From Liolophura sinensis (Eukaryota; Mollusca; Polyplacophora; Chitonida; Chitonidae), in contig NC_088304.1 in assembly GCF_032854445.1 (NCBI RefSeq), forward strand, positions 32,482,810 to 32,546,809: DNA of 64,000 nucleotides, written 5' to 3'. The notes below the pieces were generated by a model. That model saw only the letters and a program-made list of their open reading frames with translations. It did not search any database and was not told the DNA's origin. Position numbers and translations under genes: made by a program. Below, piece after piece: positions 58,336-64,000 of this stretch (its first letter is position 1; each line of letters begins with the position of its first letter).

Positions 58336-61300
58336 ATGTATTTCCAAGAGCAGTGAGATTCTTAAATCATAAATTTAAAAACTCTGAGTCATATATGTAA
58401 TGCTCGAATGAACAAAGTCACAGTTTTGGCTCGTAAAATTGCACAAAAATATAAAAAAAAGTACTGATACTGGATTTGATCTCCTCCTCATGACATGAAG
58501 ATGGTTGTTAAGGAGTCACTAAGGCCATACGTCACATACAGCTTCAAGTGTGTGTGGTTGTCAGCTGATTTAAAACCGGAGATGGGAAGACAGCTGATAA
58601 AGACAGCCGGCTGGTTATAATTGGAACAAGGATATGAATAATCAGCATTGGTAAACAATGCCTGTATGGAGTATCAAATACATGTACACATATGTCCTGT
58701 ACAGTACATACAGCATCAACATAGAGTACGGCTCATACATGTACATCTGCAAGTTAACGGTCTATCACTAGTGGTTATTGCACTCTCTCTGGTGTCCTCA
58801 CAAATCAGTCCTGCTCACGTCACAGCATGTGGTCAGTAAAATCGCACTAAGCTGAATGTTCCTGGTTCATTAGGGCAAGTGGGAGACCAAAGGGAGGCAA
58901 GAAGGTGGGGAGGGGCGAGGGGGAGATCAATACAGGCATCTTATTAGCTTGTGGTCAAGCAGATTCATGAGGTGAGTTGTGTCCATATGGTAAAAGCAAA
59001 ACCTGTTGGTGTCAGAGAGCTTCACCACTCCAGTATGTAATATCACACTTGGCTGTTTTATATTGTTTTGTGTCAAGGCAACTTGTGTGCAAGACAAAAG
59101 TCAGAAAAAAGCAATCAGAACAAAGAATGAAAGAATACACAGAAATTCACATATACCTCTTCCCAAAAATAAAAACAAAATGAAGCAACTTCATAAGCAC
59201 AGGTTGAAAGCACAGGTTGAAATCACAGGTTTTCAGGCAAATTTGACATTTCAGTCCTCTGAAAATTTGATAAGAGCTGCACAAATGAGACACTCTAGCC
59301 CAGGACAAAATCTGGCCATACGTAGGAATGCAGCGAGAGCTTGTAAGTTTAAGAAGACCATAAAAAAATTAAAAAAAATAAAAATTCATTCATCCATCCA
59401 TCGGAGAAAAAGGTTACAAGTCCAGATCAAAGTGACGGCACATTAGATCCCAGGTCAATATCAGTCAAGTTTGCCCACAGCTCTGAAATCCGGGTGTATA
59501 AAGTAAGCCCTGCCGCGCACCACCAAACCTATGGTAACACACAGTAACTGCTGCTAGTGACAATCACACCGCAGATGTTGCTGCAACTCAACTGCAGCGG
59601 TGAGAGCGACGCGGGCTTCCGAGGATCTATACACCCTCAGCTCCCTCTTGACAGAACTGACGTGACAGTAAAGGTCGTTGGGGTCAATTGTACATGCTGA
59701 CAGTCAGTCTACAAGAACAGCACAGTTATACAGTACTATAACACATTGCCGCAAGGACACCTACATGTATACCACAGGGAGGGCTCAGATTGGCTGAGGG
59801 AGACACATAAGCTGGGATCACACTCACAGCCTACAACTATTGTTGACATTTTATTGCGCAGCGTTTCAGTCCTCTGCTAACCAGAACACTCATCCTCAAG
59901 TCCTGCCGCAGGGGTTGGGCACCCAGATCAACTGTTATTGTCAGCGAACCATAACATTTGATATAATCACTCTGGTTTTGTATATGAGCACAAGAAGAGC
60001 TACATGTATGCCCAGTAAAACAATAACAATTATAAACACTGCACTGAATTTCCTTTTGCTCACCTCCACTAAAATTAATTTACTATTTTCAAAGAATGGT
60101 GACAAACTTAAGCTGCCCATTTTCCTTTGTTTTAATACAATCATCATAACAAAAGCTTGTCTTTTCATTAAGTGGTGACAATATTTGTGTACATGAATAC
60201 AAATAATATGTACAGTTCCTCTGTTTACCCTGACAAAGACAAAAACTTGTATTAACATATACATGTGCACGTACAAGTATACACAGACCGAAGACACCTT
60301 ACATGTATATAATTTCTGTTTTCCTTTCCCACACCTCAACGATGTTACAAAGAATTGCCATTTATACTCAAATGAGGCCACTCAAAACTGTCCATTTTGC
60401 TTTGTTTACATAATAATATAATAATACTTTAATTCCAGACACAGACCCATACATGTAAAATTTAAATTACAGCTACATGTATTTGAGAGCACAGAATTCA
60501 AAATGTTTAAAATGTTACTGTCCCTTCTCTGCAATGATCATAGAAACTACTATGCCCAATGTTTACTTTGTGCACAACAATGATCACAAAAGCTCTTCAA
60601 TGGATGAAACACAGACTCGCATTGCCAGTCGACATTCTACTGTTCCACAAATAATTAGAGATCAATACTCCCTGTCCAAGGTTAGGTTTGAACTCACATC
60701 TTCTGTGCCTCGTATTGAGGGACCACATTGAAGGACTTTGTAACTAAACATGCACAGCCCTACTAAACTTACCGTACTCTTAAACGTTTCACTCGCAAAT
60801 ATTAAACCTTACCCTGGGAATGATTTTATACATGTAATTATGCTTAACACGCTAAGGTTATGAGAAATGCCATTTGTCTAATATTCAGAACAAGGCTATA
60901 AAGATTACAATGATTGTCAAGAACTATTATAATAAATGTTATAAAGACTGTATTAAGAAGCAATGTTTAACCCTGGCTGGAATTAGAACACAGCCTGAGG
61001 TATGTGTAGCATTAAATACACATGCGTATAAGCCACTACCCTTATTTTTCTATTATTAGGACAGTTATCAGTTGTGTTGAAAGCAAAGAATTACACTTCT
61101 CTCCCAGATTTATTCGAAAAACAAAGATATGAATATGTTGTTTATTAGACTGACTAACCATGTGAAGAACGAGAAACTAAATATTCCTGCTACAATCACA
61201 TGTATAGTGGCAAAAGAGCTAACCAGGTGTCCCAAAAATGGTGTCCCATGCCTAGTGTACGATGTTAGGCATGGCTTACAAGCATGTTATATGCTAATAA

Positions 61301-62059
61301 GATACTGTCCCATCTATTCCAATCATGCACTGCACATTTTGCTATCATACTTTTATACATGTAAGTTTTCACACCAAAGATGGCCACGCAAAACATGGGG
61401 ATGCCCTCAGCCAAGGGGGACTACCCTAAAATGACCTCCCAAAAATGCATTTTTAGAGGCAAATATAAAATATCACAAAATATTATATTTGGAGGCCAAA
61501 ACTTACAATTTTTCAGTAGAATATCATCCCATGTTCCAAACAAACCTCGACACACCTTTCTGAACTCAACAGAATTCTCAGAATAAAGAAAAAATTTATG
61601 GTCATAAAGAGTAATTACAATAACACAAATTGACAATCGAGCAAGTTTGTCATCACGCAAGCAACAGTATTACACAGAAAACATGCATCACAATATTAGC
61701 ACAGGTTGTTCTCAAGACCTGTCAGAACCAATGGTGTCTGCTAAACAACATGATCAAAGATGTTGAACACACAAATTCACAGCCTGATGAACGAAACCAT
61801 TTGAAACAGCCCTGAAGTCATACATGTACACTGCTGACACAATCCACCTCTGTGTCCATGTACATCTTTCCCAGATCACCATAACAACATCCAGTTTTCA
61901 CAGAACCTCTTGAAAAGTAAATGTGAACCAGGAGTTATGATATCATTTTTATGAAGCCCAGCATACAATGGATTTTCAAAAGGCCAATGAATTAAAAAAA
62001 AGATTTTTTTTTTTTAAAATGTACTGTATTTCGCTTGAAGTTTGGCATTTGAACATGAA
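58336..62059. other. Presumed MED15 5' intron, no exon seen
   Basis: Checked for the KIX-domain words expected in MED15 (FRQK, IE.A, RDEYL) on the minus strand without success. Contains repeat R3 copy 2. The 60660-60730 stretch ('ggtttgaactcacatcttct') resembles a tRNA-like B-box piece of an old SINE. Confidence 0.4.
61075..61245 (+). repeat. Dispersed repeat R3, copy 2
   Basis: Partner of the 55.4-kb copy. The aligned peptides share about two thirds of residues through KLNIP.TIT..(L/V)AK. Family unknown to me. Confidence 0.6.
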
Positions 62060-62290
62060 CCTTCAGAAGCACATAAAGGCCTTAAAATGATACTTCTGAG
62101 GTAAACAATTAAGTTTCCTAATAAGAAATTAATCAAACCTCCCACCAACCACCCCACACACCCATCAGCCTAAAAAGAAAAAAATGTTGAAGGGCCTCAT
62201 AAGGTGGATGAATCCATCAGAATCAAGCTAAGAAATGGGCCACTTAAAAAATGGTTTGTAAGTGAAATATAGTACTTACACATGTTGCAC
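62060..62290 (+). repeat. Dispersed repeat family R1, copy 3
   Basis: Has 'aaggccttaaaatgatac', 'aagaaattaatcaaac', 'atcagaatcaag' and a 'gtgaaatatagtactta' ending in the same order as the copies at 1.0 and 53.4 kb. Longest of the three; no terminal inverted repeats evident. Confidence 0.65.
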
Positions 62291-63223
62291 AAGTGGTAAA
62301 TTAATTTGATGGGAACTATAAACTGGGTTTTTCACAAATGGGCGCAGTAAACTTTTCAGGAGACAGAACCAGTGATGGAGGTGGTGGTTTTATATCTGGC
62401 TGTAAAGATAACATCGCTGCTGTGTGCTTCAGCCAGCCAGCCTTAACAACTGTCTCGAGTGACTCGCAGTATGATCAACATTCTGATCAAGGTTTTAATG
62501 CGTCCACGCACACGTTTTCCCCATTATCTCAAAACCCCTCCCACGTCTCCCCTACACTTCCTACCTGTAACAATCAACAGACAACTGATCCCTTTCACGC
62601 ATTAAACCACAGATATACACGTGAAACATGGTTATTCCGGCATCTATCAATCACTACAACTGATGATTAACTGATAGGAACCTTTGAGTCTGTGGATCTA
62701 CATGTACACTTGCTACCTGCCTCAAACAGAGCCATTTCTCAGAGCTAACAAAGTTATTTTGTAATCCATCAGCAGGGGAAATGAATTATTTTCATAGAAA
62801 TGGACTTTCACAGACAGTTTTACAGACAGAAAGATAGATGTCATTGAGCAGGTGTTGTCCTTCAGATAATGCAATCAGGACCAGTAGGCTAGTGTGAAAG
62901 CGACATACCACCCAAAGAAATTCAGAATTTTTGAGCTGGTTCACCAAATTCAAAAATTAGTTGCATCTGACTTCTAACCAAACTTCCTAAGCCCATATTT
63001 TCCGAAAAAATTCAATTAAGAGAATTATGAGGGGAAATCCATCACTGATCTAAACTGTCGGTCCAAACAAATAAGGCAGCACAAAGGTTCCCACAATGCA
63101 AAGTGGATCATACATATAAACAATATGATAGATTGATAACGAATTAAAAGTCTAGTAAACCAAATACGATTTTCCTTTCTATCATGGAAACTTCAGAGAT
63201 GGTGACAGGTTTGACAGTCTTTA
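62291..63223. other. No gene seen; one 110-codon frame
   Basis: Plus-strand frame 62338-62670 (MGAVNFSGDRTSDGGGGFIS..., Ser/Thr/Gln-rich later) shows no domain I recognise and no splice partners. Probably chance. Confidence 0.3.
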
Positions 63224-64000
63224 TATGAGTCGTCACCAAATCACCAACAGGGCACAGTACTTTATGTGAGTCGTCACCAAATCACAACAGGGCACAGTAC
63301 TTTATGTGAGTCGTTGCCAAATCACCAACAGGGCACAGTACTTTATGTGAGTCGTTGCCAAATCACCAACAGGGCACAGTACTTTATGTGAGTCGTTGCC
63401 AAATCACCAACAGGGCACAGTACTTTATGTGAGTCGTTGCCAAATCACAAACAGGGCACAGTACTTTATGTGAGTCGTTGCCAAATCACAAACAGGGCAC
63501 AGTGCTTTATGTGAGTCGTTGCCAAATCACCAACAGGGCACAGTATTTTATGTGAGTCGTCACCAAATCACCAACAGGGCACAGTACTTTATGTGAGTTG
63601 TCATCAAATCACCAACAGGGCACAGTACTTTATGTGATTTGTCACCAAATCACCAACAGGGCACAGTACTTTATGTGAGTCGTTGCCAAATCACAAACAG
63701 GGCACAGTACTTTATGTGAGTCATTGCCAAATCACCAACAGGGCACAGTACTTTATGTGAGTCGTTGCCAAATCACAACAGGGCACAGTACTTTATGTGA
63801 GTCGTCACCAAATCACAAACACGGGCACAGTACTTTATGTGAGTTGTCATCAAATCACCCAACAGGGCACATTACTTTATGTGAGTCGTTGCCAAATCAC
63901 CAACAGGGCACAGTACTTTATGTGAGTTGTTGCCAAATCACCAACAGGGCACAGTACTTTATGTGAGTCGTTGCCAAATCACCAACAGGGCACAGTACTT
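63224..64000 (+). repeat. 41-bp minisatellite reaching the window edge (about 19 units)
   Basis: Unit 'caccaacagggcacagtact' + ttatgtgagtcgttgccaaat. Point variants (gtcgtcacc, gagttgtcatc) recur in non-adjacent units, pointing to block duplications. The array is cut by the end of the window, so its full size is unknown. Confidence 0.95.

Noticed and set aside
53258-64000. KIX-domain exons of MED15
   Set aside because: Searched by eye on the minus strand for the expected conserved words and found none. They are probably outside the window.

Overview
The window is nuclear DNA of an animal. It has AT-rich non-coding sequence, GT-AG introns, tRNA-derived SINEs, a TA-flanked MITE family and about two dozen minisatellite arrays. 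There are no bacterial-style operons, ribosome binding sites or CRISPR arrays. The dominant SINE (3' end close to 'gagtacggcgtaaaacacca' followed by caaataaataaata) and a second repeat with 'ttaacatcgtacttaataat' look like repeats I associate with molluscs. I therefore infer a marine lophotrochozoan, most likely a mollusc. Brachiopods and other spiralians cannot be excluded from this window alone.

One protein-coding gene can be supported: MED15, the Mediator tail subunit, on the minus strand. Fourteen exons (13 firm, 1 candidate) run from 53257 down to 30982. They encode the DP[IM]NALQ segment, the Gln-rich linkers, the Pro/Ser-rich region and the whole conserved C-terminal MED15 domain. The N-terminal KIX-domain exons were not found between 53.3 kb and the right edge, so the gene very probably starts beyond base 64000. 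Intron phases agree at every junction I could check. The exception is the 66-nt exon at 36790-36855, which lacks one base in an A-run, so the reading frame breaks as given. The last exon reads to a stop at 30982, but it carries a perfect GTAAGT donor right after the conserved ALLNTW motif, so the true C-terminus may be elsewhere.

Region by region: 1-28.8 kb is gene-poor. It holds scattered SINE fragments, four copies of a roughly 240-bp palindromic MITE (one split by a SINE), dispersed repeats, a long (TA)n run, G-runs, and tandem arrays at 1.8, 6.5, 9.1, 12.1, 21.9, 22.1, 24.0 and 25.5 kb. At 28.8-30.2 kb two unrelated arrays (30-bp and 47-bp units) abut just downstream of the MED15 stop. 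30.98-53.26 kb is MED15. Its introns hold SINEs, a terminal-inverted-repeat element at 34.6-35.2 kb, and arrays at 38.4, 41.3, 46.0, 46.9, 48.5-50.45 and 50.6-51.4 kb. 53.3-64.0 kb is probably a large MED15 5' intron, with arrays at 54.0, 56.8, 57.4 and 63.2 kb; the last runs off the window.

The most unusual structure is the 48.5-50.45 kb superarray. Each unit carries, in MED15 sense, a copy of the sequence around the 3' splice site of the adjacent candidate exon (core 'gatagagttgatgtttcag'). About 30 potential decoy acceptors therefore lie directly upstream of the exon.
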